Origin: Tetracladium setigerum
Lineage: Eukaryota > Ascomycota > Leotiomycetes > Helotiales
Length of the DNA: 64,000 bases
Direction of reading: 5' to 3'
NCBI GenBank assembly: GCA_031472005.1
Contig: PZJY01000011.1
Coordinates: 124,001 to 188,000 of the forward strand
The notes below the pieces were generated by a model. The model was not told the origin of the DNA, made no database searches, and worked only from the letters and a program-made list of their open reading frames with translations. The number at the start of each line of letters is the position of its first letter. Position 1 is the stretch's first letter. The position numbers were made by a program, and so were the translations under genes. Shown piece after piece: positions 24,971 through 37,116 of this stretch.

Positions 24971-27831
24971 AAAAGTCCCTTGGCCAATCATGACTTCGAC
25001 ATGTCCTGTACTCCCTCCAATATATCCAATCCCATTCTTTCCATCCACAATATAGATCACGTATATGTCCACCCATATACTTCAAGTTCCTTTCAGCATG
25101 GTGGCCAAGACCCATCGACACTCTGGAACCCCTTCACCTTTGCCCCAACTTTCTTGGTGGTAGATCGGATTTTCGATTAAAGAGGAGAGAGAACAAGCAG
25201 ACTTCACCTGGGGATCAAGATGGGCTATATATACATGAAAGACGTTGAAAGTTGGGGGTGGAAGGTGGCGAGAAAGTAAGGAGAGTGGAGGTGGCGAGGA
25301 AGTTGAGGAGTGGGATGTGGGAAGGTGCTGTACAGTAGGCTCATGTAAGATGTTGATAGAGTTTAGAAAATGGTTGAAAGGGACGTGATGGGTTGTTTTT
25401 GAGTTCGGACGTTCGACTCCAAGTTTTCTTTTCTGTCGATTGAAGTGAGGTTGAAGTTGAGGTTGAAATTGAGGTTGGAAATTCCCGATATATTGAGGTT
25501 GAAGTGGGGTCGAAACTCTAACTTGGATATTTTGAACAGCAAACCTCGAAACAATCTTCAGCTCAATCAAAGGTATTAATGATCTTTCGATACTTTAAAA
25601 CAGCTGAAAAGTGGTAGCCATGGCGAGAAGCACGCTGGGGATAGCGGTTGCAGAGGACCTGGAGCTTCTGATGCGCATGAAATTGTTGGTAAAATACTTG
25701 CATTTAAGAAATTTACTTTGGAAATTGAATCTATGAGGACTTTCGGGGGTCTCTCTGTGGAGTTTTAAAACGAGAAACCAAGAAAAAGGACGCTAGATCG
25801 TTCTACGATTTGAATCTGTAGACGTGTTGATGAAGCTGGCAATTTTCTAGTAGGAACGACAGTTCTTTTGACAAGGGGACTAAAACTTGATAAAAATTAT
25901 AGTATGATTGTGAAAATATTTAAAATGAATGGCCCTCTGTACATCTTCCTGCAGAATTCGACTATTCCAGATAAAAGTAACCTTCTTCATTCCCAATTCA
26001 GACTTGGAATTTCTCATCCACAGTTCGTGAACCGGAGAGAGACTGGGGTCATGTTTCGGTATTGGAAAGTTCGACCGAATTCGCCGTACAACTTCACAAA
26101 TTCATTGAGAAAGTTTCGGCAAGCAGGGTAAGAAAAGTTGTACAGATAAGGAGACAATTTGGATTCGAACATTTTGATTTTGGCCTGATCATATCATCGG
26201 TTCTAAGAAAAACATCTTCAAGCTCGCTTAACTGATCAAAACAAGGGGTCTGGGGACTTCCAGTCAACCGCGTGTTCAGTTCACTGCCCAACATTCACTG
26301 TTCATTCATAGTCGTGAAACAATTCTCTTCAACGAGAGACATCTACTCAGGATTCTCCTCTGGCACGGTGGAAACAGCAAACAGAGAAAAGGCGCATTGA
26401 CACCAAAACGTTCTCCATGTGAAAAAGTTGAGCCGCCCAGACAACAGGCAAGGATGGTGTGAAGCGAGCGCAAGTACAGCAGTATCACACTACAACAACA
26501 AACAAACAACACTTATCGAGCACAAGGAAAAAAAAGGATATGACAGCCACATTTTTTCGGAAGCATTGCCGAAACACTTGGGAAAAACAGGGAAATTTCA
26601 TCATCTTCCAAACGCATAATTGGAGCTATCCATGGGCATAGTTGAGTGACAAGTAGCAACAGCAGCAGCGGGGTAGTTTACTCTCTAATGCACAAGCATG
26701 TACACTAGTAAGAATACTGGCTTTTGCGTTAATGGTGTGTTGCTGTCAATGCATGCGGGAGGAGTACTTATCTGCCGTTGCTAGTGGACGGCAGCGAAGT
26801 TGGAAGTGGGAAGTTGGTGGTGGGTGGGGAGGTGTGAGGATCTTGTGCGAAGCGGTGTTGACGATGTTGTTGGATCCTGCTTCCTGGAAGTAGGGCTTGA
26901 GCCACGTGGAATTGAGTGAAGTTGAAGCGGGATGATTGATGCACTGGCTTAAGTTTTGTTATATGTGACTGGCATATAGACTACTAGTGCTTACTAGTAG
27001 GTGGACGTGAAGTAGAGGAGAAGTCTTGAAGGAAGATGCTCATTATTGAGAAGTCGATTCCTCATTCTTCAGAGATGAAAATGCGATGATTCAGAGCTTT
27101 AGTGAAGAGTATCCTGGTACTTAATGCATCAAGCTAAGTCTTTAGTGGCTAGTATATACATTGCTAGTGCTTACCAGGAAACAGTAGCGAATGGGAGTAG
27201 CCAAAAAGCTAGAGATTGACTCGCGCGAACTCGGGCGAGATTGACCTGCTCCTCCAAGCCATCAAGCATTGAGCAGAAAGCCTTAGAGAGACAGTGAATG
27301 TCTTTATCTGATTGGAAAATAAATAAGGTTCATGAGTGCGGGGGCAGTACGAGCGAAGGTGAGGTATCTCCTCTTGCGAGTGGGTGGCTGCGAGTAGTTA
27401 CTGTAGTGGAGGGGTAAGAAGAAGTTTGGGAAATTCCATGCGACTTCTCAGATCCTTCTACTGTACTTCTAGTGCATTCCGAATTTAAAGTTGGGCTTTC
27501 TCGATCTGAGCTAATTATTTCACAAGCTGCAAGAGTAAAAGTATAAAAGCAAAAAGATTGAACTACTGCTTTCCTTACATATGCCGGGACTCGAGCACGT
27601 TTTATGTAAGGCTGCTTGTTGTGCTGGCCTGTGATCAATTAACCATGACCAAAGTACTTGAGTCGTTTGATATACCTGTTGCTCGATTAAACCGTGGAGA
27701 TCCTTCAACCAGGAGGAGTCGAGATCCAGACTCCAAACATAACCCAAGTCAGACCCCCGGCCCGTACCCCGATCATTGGTTATTTGGAGGAGGGGCTCCT
27801 GCATCGTTTCTATTATCGAGAAGGGCCAATC

Positions 27832-28117
27832 TTAGCGACCCGTTGGCTGAACAGTCGATAAGCTCCCCAACTTCCCAAAGTTGTGTGGTGCTCTGACTCT
27901 TCTCTGCAAAGAAGAGGCTTGGGGCGTCTGTGGCGTCGACGACTCGTTCGCAATCACTCCGACGTTTGAGGTGCCGTCTGAATCGAGGGCATCCCGCTCT
28001 TGTAGCGCTCGTGCTGATCGTCCGGCATCACGGATGCCACGTGGTTGTTGAGAGTCAATCTGTCGTCTGACGAGGCAGGATGCAGAGATAACCAGGATTT
28101 GAGGATCGAGAGTGCTT
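27832..28117 (-). pseudogene. Possible relic exon, unknown protein
   Basis: About 90 codons open on the minus strand with Ser/Arg/Gln-rich, protein-like content (for example SDGTSNVGVIANESSTPQTP). It ends in a stop at 27832-27834. Upstream, a branch-like TACTAAC and an AG could be a splice acceptor, but no matching first exon is evident. Local GC is higher than in the surroundings. Could be a fragment of a lost gene or chance. Confidence 0.2.
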
Positions 28118-28540
28118 TGACGTTTGGTTAGTAAACCTTAACCCCCATGCAAAAAGACCTGTCCCTCCCTCCTTGTTGAGGAAGTTGAGGGTTACTCTAG
28201 TTGCAGATCTGAAGGAAAGAAGGAGAGAGGTGTTTGGAAGAGAGTTTATGGGAAAGGGTGTGGTGGTGTTACAGGCAAAAATAATAATGGGGGTAGTAAT
28301 AATTTACCCCAAGGTTTTTAATATATCTGATATCGAGGCATCGTCATTGTTACAGAAATGCTGCAAGGCAAAACTTTTTTCAACCTACAGCAAAACATGC
28401 ATTTCGCAAAAAAGGGCTGCCTAGCGCCACAAATCTTAGCAGGGAGAGTCAAGAATTTCTTTACGTTTCGCTGTGAGAGTATCAGTCATGATGGTGAATA
28501 AGTAAGAACCGAGGGGCGGGGTAATGAGAAGGAAAAGCAA

Positions 28541-28568
28541 CAAGTCAAAACAAGTCAAAACAAGTCAA
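28541..28568. repeat. Short tandem repeat CAAGTCAAAA
   Basis: Two and a half to three copies of a 10-bp unit. No function suggested. Confidence 0.7.
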
Positions 28569-29121
28569 CAACCGATGTCTGCGGGGTAATCATTGGCTGT
28601 TTGAAAGAGGAATGGAGTCGAACGGATTCCGACGGTTCCTGTTCGCTGGTTCAGGGGAAGATACGCTGGCTTGCATGTACTATATTAGCCTCTTTACTAG
28701 AAGGCAGGCTTTCGCTCTCGGATGTTATTGTGTGACCGACGAACGGCGATTTATTGAAAATGCCCGTGCCTGTAATGCATTCTTGCGTGCTTCAGATGTA
28801 GGGAGGTATCTAAGAAAACTAAAGCTAAAAAGCTGGAAGGAGGAGGGGCTGTTGCATGACTAAATTACAGCGCGGTAAAAGAAAAGCCCTAGGGAACCAG
28901 GAGACCAATGAGAGGAGGGCGAAGTCAAGTCTCATTACTCTACTTGTGTACTTTGCAAGCGCGGGGCTATTTCCGTAGTCAACAAACAGATTCTCCTGTT
29001 AGTTGCCAAGCATCCTCGCTTCAGAGTCAATACAGCCTCCTGTGTCAACAATACACCAAGATCAACATCGGCATCAACCAGCACCACCATTCCTGTTGTC
29101 AACACCATGACCACCATTAAT

Positions 29122-29675
29122 TCAACAATCACAATCACCAGTCTCTCGTTTCTCTTCCCTCTCCTGCATCTTGCCTTGAAACCACGTGACAATCTCCTCC
29201 TCCGATCTGACCTTCTGTCGTCGTGCCCACTTCTTCTGTCCCTTGGTGACACCTCCCTGTCGCTTAATTCGTGCCTTCCTCTCATGTGCCTTTCGAGCAC
29301 AATCCTCCTTCCATGCCATGTCTGCTCGCTCCCAGAGGGAAAGCTCCTCCGGCTCGCCAAGGTCGAATGGTGGATGTCTGAATTGTCTTCTGGGAATGGT
29401 ACGTTCATGAGTTTGTCGATTCGCTCGTTCCAAAAGTGTCGAAAGTAGGGGAATGAAAGTTAGTTCGAGAGTCGACAGCAATGTCGAGGCCACAAAGCAT
29501 GAAAGATCGATTGTGGTTGAGAGCGTGAGTTGTAGACTTGGAGGGATCGATGATGTTTCGAGGTTCAAGGGAGGAGAGATAGGATGGAAAATCAATTGCA
29601 ACAAGAGAAGTATTATAGATGATACTTACAATGGTAAGGAGTGACAATGTGAATTGAATCGGCAAGTGAATACAT
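29122..29675 (-). CDS. Unknown basic protein, two frame breaks
   Basis: A putative first exon begins at ATG 29675 and ends at a GTAAGT donor near 29630; the acceptor may be the AG near 29540. From there a coherent protein can be followed in three frame steps: THALNHNRSFMLCGLDIAVD, then HFWNERIDKLMNVPFPEDN, then PFDLGEPEELSLWERADMAW and a Lys/Arg/Glu-rich C-terminus ending in CDC at 29122. Joining the pieces needs one added base in the G4 (plus strand) at 29448-29451 and one near 29369-29373. I do not recognise the family. The exon 1 phase does not fit exactly, so the start is uncertain. The basic, charged C-terminal half looks helical. Confidence 0.4.
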
Positions 29676-29977
29676 TGTCGTTGTAAAGGAAAACGGCTGA
29701 ATGGTCGTTTTATTGTTGATTGGCGGTTGAGTTCACTTGAACAACAGCAATGACAACGATATAACTATATTACTTACACCCAGGGAACACACAATAGAAA
29801 AAGAAGAAGGTACAAGAACAATAGCAAGGCCTCACGCGAAAATAGCACAGAAAAGTGATGCGTTACACACGAACAAGCCAAGCGAAGCTGAAGCGCAAAC
29901 CAGGCGAAGAGCACGTGACATAAACAACCTCATGATCGCACTGTAATTTACAGAGTAAGAACCATAGATGGATTACC

Positions 29978-30604
29978 TTAGAGCTTTAGCTGAGGTACAA
30001 GTAGTTTCTGCAGACCATTCTTGAGCTGTTCGTGCATCCCACTTGCTGCAGGTCGTCCAGTCTCTCGATCAACAAAAACATGAACAATCGAGCCTACAGA
30101 CTTGATCTCCTCAATTCCTTGCTCGAATAATCCAATCTCCCACGTAACACTGCTTTTCCCTAACTTGTTGACTCTAAGGCCTAGTTCGGCAACGGCTGGG
30201 AAGGCGATAGAACCAAAGAAGTCACCATGTGAATGAACGACGAGGCCGTATTGTGAGCTGGTTGGTGGATGAAGTCCACATTCCTTGATGAGATAGGTAT
30301 TGCAAACCGAGTCGTATCTGCAATAATAAGTAAGCAAAACATTATGATAGATTCATAAGCGTGCAATTGTGGTCAATGGAGAGATAATGAACAATATGCC
30401 GTCCTGCACTTGAGGCAAAAGTCTCTTACAGGAAATTGTACACGCTGTTGTTCATATGATCATACATGTCATTGTCGGACCTAGATGAGAATTGTGAGCA
30501 TATACCCAGAATAGTGAGAGGTTGAGACTCTACCATCTTGTTCGATAGTCGAGGATGTAACCATAGTCGCTTCTGGTGCGTTTCTTCAGCTCCTGAATCG
30601 ACAT
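29978..30604 (-). CDS. Hotdog-fold (4HBT) acyl-CoA thioesterase-like protein
   Basis: Exons 30534-30604, 30430-30480 and 29978-30317 encode 153 aa in phase. The fold signature W-S-D-N-D-M-Y-D-H-M-N-N lies at the exon 1/2 junction, followed by SHGDFFGSIAFPAVAELGLRV and later VHVFVDRETGRPA. This is the pattern of 4-hydroxybenzoyl-CoA/YbgC-type thioesterases, whose catalytic Asp sits in the D-x-(Y/M)-x-H-x-N segment. They hydrolyse acyl-CoA or acyl thioesters. The substrate and compartment cannot be predicted; there is no obvious targeting peptide. Confidence 0.88.
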
Positions 30605-31067
30605 CTTGTCTTGTATCTTTCCAGAGGGAAATATCGTTGTATCATTAGCTGAGATAGAATACTGAGACCATATTACATCATGTTGAAACTGATGATCTCA
30701 GCCTCTTGAGGTGGGGTTGAAGATGTCTCTAACCAGCCGAGGTAGGGGGATGGGATGGGATGGGAGAAGCAGCAGGACCGAGACCGAGACCGAGACCGAG
30801 CTTCACCTAGTTCGGATTTGCCGTTTCTCACCGTCAAAAATTCCAATGTACCTTTGTACCAATATTTCCAAAATCCACCATTTCTTCCCTCCTCTCTAGC
30901 TCACTCGCTACCCATCAACCAAGGGACCAGAGACTGAAAAACAACCGGCACATCAAATCAACGCGTGCCTCGAAAGCACTCAATCTCCATCGCTGGCGCC
31001 CTCACCGAGAATCATCGAGCTGCTTGCCCGACGCGCTCGTCAAACTGCGAATCCCGTCCTGGCACTC
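30605..31067. other. Divergent promoter with GACCGA repeat (30776-30799)
   Basis: Spacer between the thioesterase start and the pseudouridine synthase start. It includes four tandem GACCGA units and GGGAT repeats. No gene seen. Confidence 0.6.
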
Positions 31068-32417
31068 ATGGAAGTTCCACAACCAACAGCTGGCTACGCT
31101 CCAGCAGGGCAAGAGAAACCCTTAGAAGAAGCTGGTCCAGTAGTTGTCACACCTGCCGATCCATGGCCTCGCCCTTATATCTTCGATAACGGGTTGCGCC
31201 GAGTTGCGCCGTATCATTTTACCTACAGTACGTGGTGCAAAGAACGGTGGAGAGGAAGGCAATTGTTGGACGTCTACGCGGACGAATTTCGCGATCGCCC
31301 GCTCGAATACTACGTATACTGCCCTTGCGACGGTTCCACGTTCTCCTGCTAACTTGACCAGAAAGAAGCCATGGAGAACGGCTCTGTGCAAGTCAATGGC
31401 AAACCCGTCGCTTCACCCGCACACATCCTCAAAAACGGGGATGTAATTTCTCACACCCTGCATCGCCACGAACCTCCCGTCACTGGCGCCCCCATCGCGA
31501 TTCTGCATGAGGACGATGACATAATTGTCATCAACAAGCCTTCTGGTGTCCCAGTCCATCCTGCTGGTCGATACAACTACAATTCGGTGGTCGAAATCAT
31601 GCGGGCAGAACGTGGCCATCAGTGGAAGCCTCTGCCATGCAATCGACTTGACCGCCTCACAAGCGGAGTCATGTTCATTGGAAAACATCCCAAGGCGGCC
31701 GAGAAGCTCAGTCTGCAGATCTCGGCGAGAACCGTTCGGAAGGAATATATTGCAAGAGTCCAGGGGGAATTCCCAGATGGAGATGTTGTTTGCGATATGC
31801 CAATTTTGCAAATTTCACCCAAACTCGGCTTAAACCGCGTTCGAGCTAACGGTAAGTCAGCTCGCACCGTTTTCAAGAAGCTAGCATATTACCCGGCCAC
31901 ACCTGTGGCGGACAACGAAAAGGAATCTACTCCAGTGGCACAGGAAACGCAGGACAACGGCCGACCCTGGCTCAAGAAGAAGGGATACTCAATAGTGAGA
32001 TGCCTTCCTGTTACTGGAAGAACCCATCAGCTGCGCGTCCATCTTCAATATTTAGGTCATCCCATTGGCAACGACCCCATCTACTGCAACCAAAGAGTGT
32101 GGGGGGCCAATCTGGGAGCACACGATGCCGATGCTACCCAAGACAGCGATGAAGATATTATCACGCGTCTCGCAAGAATGGGGAAGACTGAGGTTGCTGA
32201 CGCTGTGGCGTATCATGACGAGATGGTGGATGATTACAACAAAAAGAAATCCGAAAAGATGTCTGGAGAGTTGTGCGACCTTTGTCAAACGCCTCTATAC
32301 ACGGATCCCGGAGAACAAGAACTCTGCCTCTGGCTGCATAGTCTGCGTTACGAGGATGCAGGTGGTAGCTGGAGCTACCTGAGTCCCCTCCCAGAATGGG
32401 CCTTACCACCAAAGTGA
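31068..32417 (+). CDS. RluA-family tRNA pseudouridine synthase (Pus9/Rib2-like)
   Basis: Exon 1 31068-31313, intron 31314-31361, exon 2 31362-32417; 433 aa. The N-terminal part contains an S4-like RNA-binding segment (DRPLEYYKEAMENGSVQVNG). The catalytic core has the RluA signature NRLDRLTSGVMFIGK with the catalytic Asp, the substrate-site DDIIVINKPSGVPVHP, and GRTHQLRVHLQYLGHPIGND. A C-terminal CDLCQTP segment with several Cys may add a small metal site. Fungal members isomerise U to pseudouridine in tRNA (position 32 for Pus9/Rib2). There is no fused deaminase domain, so it resembles Pus9 more than yeast Rib2. Start is the first plausible ATG. Confidence 0.92.
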
Positions 32418-34001
32418 GGGCTGCCCCCACATTCTTCTAGAAACACCTGCTAATGCGAGAAACTAGGGGAATGGAAGGTCCGACAGAAGTTGGAGGAATG
32501 GAGGGGTTGGTGGAAGCAACCAAGGATGACAACCCAGAACTTGTGTGATGCTGCTTGTCTCGGGACATCGAGGACACCCCTCCCAGCAGCATCGTTTCAC
32601 TCTTAGCTTACAGAGTGAACCACCAATTTACTTCGAAGTACAAGGACTTGAAGCTTCTGGAACCTGTCAGTGGTCCTCCCTGAGACGTTCTGTCGATCAA
32701 GGCAGCCCTAGTATCCGAGGTGATTGGGCTACCGTCCACTACCTCCGTAACTAATGCAAGCAAGCGACGAGTTGCAATTCGAATCCAGCGTGCCGTCTGT
32801 TCAGGCTGCATGTTTCTGGAAAACCCCAAGAAGCGCTGGCCCTGCACCGTTGATCAAGGGGCCAAACGTTGGCTCGCTTCTGTGTGTTCCACGTGTCAGC
32901 TAATAACAGAATTGTACCTTCAGAGGGGTTATCGTGACGAGACTCCTGACCGCTGAATGATCGGGAGATGCGACAAGATGCGAAGTTTCGCGAGTCATCG
33001 CCCGAACTATTTTCTGCTCTCCCACAACCCAGATAATGAGCCAGCCAGATGCACAAAAATGCACAAAAATGCACAACTACATATATGTATATATGTTTGG
33101 GTTTCGAAAGTTTGCCACCTCTACCAATTTTGGATCCCTTTGTCTGCTGCCATGTGTGTGTGTCTGTGTCTTGAGTGTTTCTTCCGTCGACCTTCTAACG
33201 TTCTAGAAGCATTCTAGAAGGGGCGCAGTGTGTAATAAAAGCCATGACGCTACAGATCAATTACAAGCCTCGTTTCCGGATGGCCCTGCTGCTAGCTGGG
33301 ATCCACGCTACGGGAACTCTATTTACGATTCATGCACCCAAAACTTTCCCGAATCATGATATTTTGGGATTGTGCAAATCAGACTACGGCAAGCCACCCG
33401 ATCACTCGATTGAGAAGGGGATGTGATGGGATGTGATGGGATATCCTGGCATCCGAGTCAAAGCCACAGCAGGGCGTCTGCCAGAAAAATAATGGAAAGG
33501 AAATAAACCAACTGGGGTAGATGGACTACTAGGGCACCTACTACTACTCGATGTGTTGTGTGACTGCCCTTTAGCTTTTTAGTGCCCTGCCCTACATACC
33601 TGCTACCTGCTACCTGCTACAGTACTTCCTACCTACTCCTGGTGGGTGGGTGTGTGTGTGGGTGTGTGAGGTGTGTGCTGCTAGCCTCCTTCACTTATTT
33701 GAAGAAGCATGGATCCCCACTTACGTTTCCAGAGACCTACTAGTGCTTCTCTCCTACTCTTCCTCGCTCGGACGCCCGTTATATATCTACCACGCTGGTT
33801 CGTTGCTTTGCTTAGGTCCAAAAATCCGTCTTATCGGGCTTCCTTCCCTCATCTGAACAAACTTCCTTCCCTCTCTCCCGAAAGGACCCTCTCCATCATA
33901 CATCAACCCATAATTGCCACTCCCGTCGTCCCTTAAAACAACATCGCCTTCACACTCAACACACCTACACACATACATACATCCAACGCATTCAACACAC
34001 A
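32418..34001. other. Intergenic with short repeats and HSE-like site
   Basis: Leader region of the bZIP gene. It contains ACCTGCT x3 (33598-33620), GGGATGTGAT units near 33420-33445, GT-rich tracts near 33640-33670, and the TTCTAGAA pair listed separately. No supported coding region. Confidence 0.55.
33201..33219. promoter_or_regulatory. Paired TTCTAGAA, heat-shock-element-like
   Basis: Two perfect TTCTAGAA dyads (33201-33208 and 33212-33219) separated by 3 bp. Each dyad matches the inverted nTTCnnGAAn unit bound by heat-shock factor. The spacing between dyads is one base longer than the canonical periodic HSE. They lie about 780 bp upstream of the bZIP ATG. Role is inference. Confidence 0.35.
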
Positions 34002-35216
34002 ATGTCAGATCACACTGACAGAGAGAGGTCGTACACCGCCGAGACCGAGGGACACAGTCACGAATCCAAGAGCAAGCCTGGTGCCAAACCCCGAGGTACG
34101 AGTCATTTATAGATTGCGATTCTCAGAATTTCAGCTGCGGAAGTGGCAACAATGAAAAATGTATATTGTACATGTAATAGAAGGCTGACAACAGCACCAG
34201 CTTCGAGAGCAGGCACTCGAAGTGTAACTACCTTGAATGCAGAGCAACTAGCAAGGAAGAGGGCAAATGACAGGGAGGCTCAGCGAGCCATCAGACAGAG
34301 AACCCGCGAGCACATTGAGCGTTTGGAAAATCGCATCAAGGAACTGTCGGAAAACAACCCAGAGTCCGATGCAGCTTTCGAGGCCGTGCAACGCCGCAAT
34401 GCAGAATTGGAAGAAGAATTAAGACAGCTCAGAAAAACCTTGTACGGCATGGGGGAGGGATCTCATTCACCAGCAGCACAACACCGTGAGTACAGTACAT
34501 TGATGATGGGCTAAGAAATCTGACGATTAAAACTCATGATTTAAACCCACTTTTCAAGTTTTTCACTCCCGCATGAAGTAAGGGTTGCATTTTGGCTGAC
34601 AAAATTTTCAGATGCCTATCTCTCAGATACCAGAGTCAAAATGGAAGCCGTATCATATCCTCCTCAGTGGGGCGCACAAGGTATTAACCCAGGGCTTTCT
34701 GGATATGCACCAACTTCAAATCCTGTACCAGAGCCACAGCATGCATGGCAGCCGCATCTTTCTCACCAAAACCCACGACGATCGCACCACCAAAGCCCAA
34801 GTCACATGCAGCCGGCATCATGGTCACGGAACGATTCTTCTGATTCTGATTACGATTCTGCTTACGGACTTGAACAAGAACCTGTTGGAATGCCACACCC
34901 GGTCCGAGCCCACCCAGAACACTTGCAGAATTTCTATATGAACAGTCCTCACTCCATGGATAGGCAAGCTGTTCATCACGGAAGACAAGGTGAGCATTCT
35001 AGTTCAAGTACACATTCCTTGACTAACACGACGGTAGATGTCATGTGGCAGCATCCAAATGGACCAACATCAAACGGACCGTTTGAGGGATCTCCCCACT
35101 TAGGGATAAGAGATGATAGAAATACTTATGGTACGAATACTCCATATACCAGCCAACCATCAACTCCCGGGTGGTCGCCTAACCTTCAATCCTCCAATCT
35201 GGACGCTTATTTTTGA
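34002..35216 (+). CDS. bZIP transcription factor
   Basis: Exons 34002-34095, 34201-34485, 34612-34989 and 35038-35216 encode 311 aa. The basic region ARKRANDREAQRAIRQRTRE (about residues 45-64) carries the N-x-x-(A/D)-A-x-x-x-(S/A)-R-type contacts. A leucine-zipper-like helix follows (IERLENRIKELSEN... to about residue 110). The rest is Ser/His/Pro/Gln rich and probably disordered. Intron 3 (34990-35037) is 48 bp, has no stop and keeps frame, so a 327-aa isoform by retention is possible. It belongs to the fungal bZIP family with the basic-region motif REAQRAIR; targets are unknown. Confidence 0.88.
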
Positions 35217-37116
35217 GAATCTCATTCAGCAGAAGATCCCAACTCTGGGGACAACTGCTAGATGCAAGGTTCAAAAGCTCAACTATGGCCGGCCATGTTT
35301 TTTTGATACCGTTATTTGGCAACCATGTACCCTGATAGTGAATGATTACGCGCGGCTCTTTTTGCGAAAATATTAGTCTGGTTCGACAACAGCTTTTCCA
35401 CTTTGAGGTACGTACGCATGAACTTTGTACACAGCCTTGTTCTTGGCTGTTCCAAAGATAGCTCAACACTTTTTAACACTCCTCCATGACGCTTTCACTG
35501 ACCATTTCTCTACAGGTGGATAGCACCAGGCTGCCGATTCTATATTCGCTTTCGATCGAATGCTAGGATTGGCTATCGACCCTATGGTCAAATACATGAT
35601 TGCAACTTAGTGTTTTGGGGCTTTCAGAGATAAACGGAACCTCGACCTGTAACAAATGTTGTTTCAATGAATTTGCAGCAAAGCGCACAAGCAATGATTG
35701 GAGTTTTCATCGGATCCAGTTTTAATCAGGGAAAGAAAAACGGCCGCCCTTGGGATCCTGTTTTGTTTTGTCAATGTGTAAGCGGGAAAGGAAATGCATA
35801 CGTGCACGCATAAAAGTCCATGGTTTTGGGCTTGTTTCGAAACATTAAGCACTGGCTGGAGTTTGGTATGGACTGGACCTGGAAAAGGGTTTTGTGGCAG
35901 GATGACAGGGTTGGTGATAGATGGATGGATGGATGGGACGAGCGACATGACGAAGGATGATTTGATGATTGAAATTTTTTGGATTGCATAAGGGGCCGGC
36001 ATACTTGCATTGCGGGACATATAGACGGAACTTTGGGAAAGCATTTTGTGCGTTAGACTTGCAAGACAGATTGGTCTTTCTTCATTACTGCGAAAAAAAC
36101 TTATTTAAGCGGTTCGTTTGAATTACTTCCTTAATTTGAAGAAAGTCAAGGAGAAAAACTCCACAGGATCATGAGCCATAATGGTCCTACTTCTCCTGTT
36201 CTTCTTCTCTTTCGTGAAGGAAATAATTTCCCACTCTATCTACATGGAACAACTTTCCGCTTCATGTTAATCATTTCTCTACACAACCCACAACCCCACA
36301 AGCCCAGAGGTTCACGGTTGGCATCAAGCTAGGTATCTCATCCTCATCCATGACTTCTGGTGTACTGTACTGTCTCACAAAGAATATGGTTATCCCATTA
36401 TCCAATCTTTAGAGAACCAATCCAGTATATCAGTGAGGCAGCGCGACGTGTTCTGCTCAATCAAAGGTTTTACATTTGCTCGGGGCTCAAGGAGGAGATG
36501 CCAATGTTTGTTTGCTTTCCTGGAGTCTCCCATGAAACATTCAAAGTCAAAGAATTCTCCTACTCCACCCTAACAGTATTTCATCACAACCCAACGGAAT
36601 AGTGTATGTGTGTCACTTCCTTCTAATTACTTTCAAGGCAATGGATATATTCCAAAAAGGAAGCGACTAGTCCTTTGTTCAATTGGGTGGAACGGTCCGA
36701 CGAGTACACTTTGGAACAGTCGATCTTCAAAATTTCTCCTTCACATAACCATCTTTGTAAAGAATAATCTTCTAGTAAAGAGTTTGATAAGAAATGAGGC
36801 GGTTTGGACGTTTGCTGAAATTTGGGGAAACGTCGTTCTCTTGGTCTTTTGCAGGATGTGGGGTGTAGGTGAAACAAGATATCTACTTTATACATCGCTG
36901 AGAAAAAACAAAGAAATCCCGCTTCGTGACATTGGAGAAGTTTCTCGATAACCTGTTAGTAGCTATTCACTCATCTTCCAACAAACAGAAAAGATGATTG
37001 AGGTCGTGAATAGATTTGCCACGAGGGCAAATTTGTCACGTGATATCGCGACACACGTCACTGATGCTCGACGCGATTTCCTCCTCCTCATCAATCGCCA
37101 CCCATTACACGCTACC
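35217..37116. other. Intergenic, nothing recognised
   Basis: 3' flank of the bZIP gene and promoter of the SNF2 gene. ORFs of 80-110 codons on both strands (for example 36360-36602, 36610-36951) show no motif or conserved look. An in-frame ATG at 36994 could extend the SNF2 protein by 41 residues, but the Met at 37117 is the better start. Confidence 0.5.

Larger units (their letters stand above)
23824..28934. other. Gene-poor region with decayed coding fragments
   Basis: Five kilobases without an intact recognisable gene. Pieces that read like protein occur at about 24233-24448 (+), 24567-24696 (+) and 27832-28117 (-), each cut short by stops. Short repeats include a duplicated 28-mer (24638/24942), GAGGTTGAAGTT-like units near 25440-25500 and CAAGTCAAAA units at 28541-28568. 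It may be an old accessory segment or relic of transferred or duplicated genes. No transposase, reverse transcriptase or terminal repeats were found. Confidence 0.45.

Noticed and set aside
28935..29408. 157-codon minus-strand ORF
   Set aside because: Only its first 20 or so codons belong to the coherent protein; the rest is the wrong frame after a further shift.
32760..32800. tRNA T-arm-like GCAATTCGAATCC
   Set aside because: No acceptor or anticodon stems can be paired around it.
36360..36951. Two plus-strand ORFs of 80 and 113 codons
   Set aside because: Composition looks random, no splice-linked continuation and no motif.
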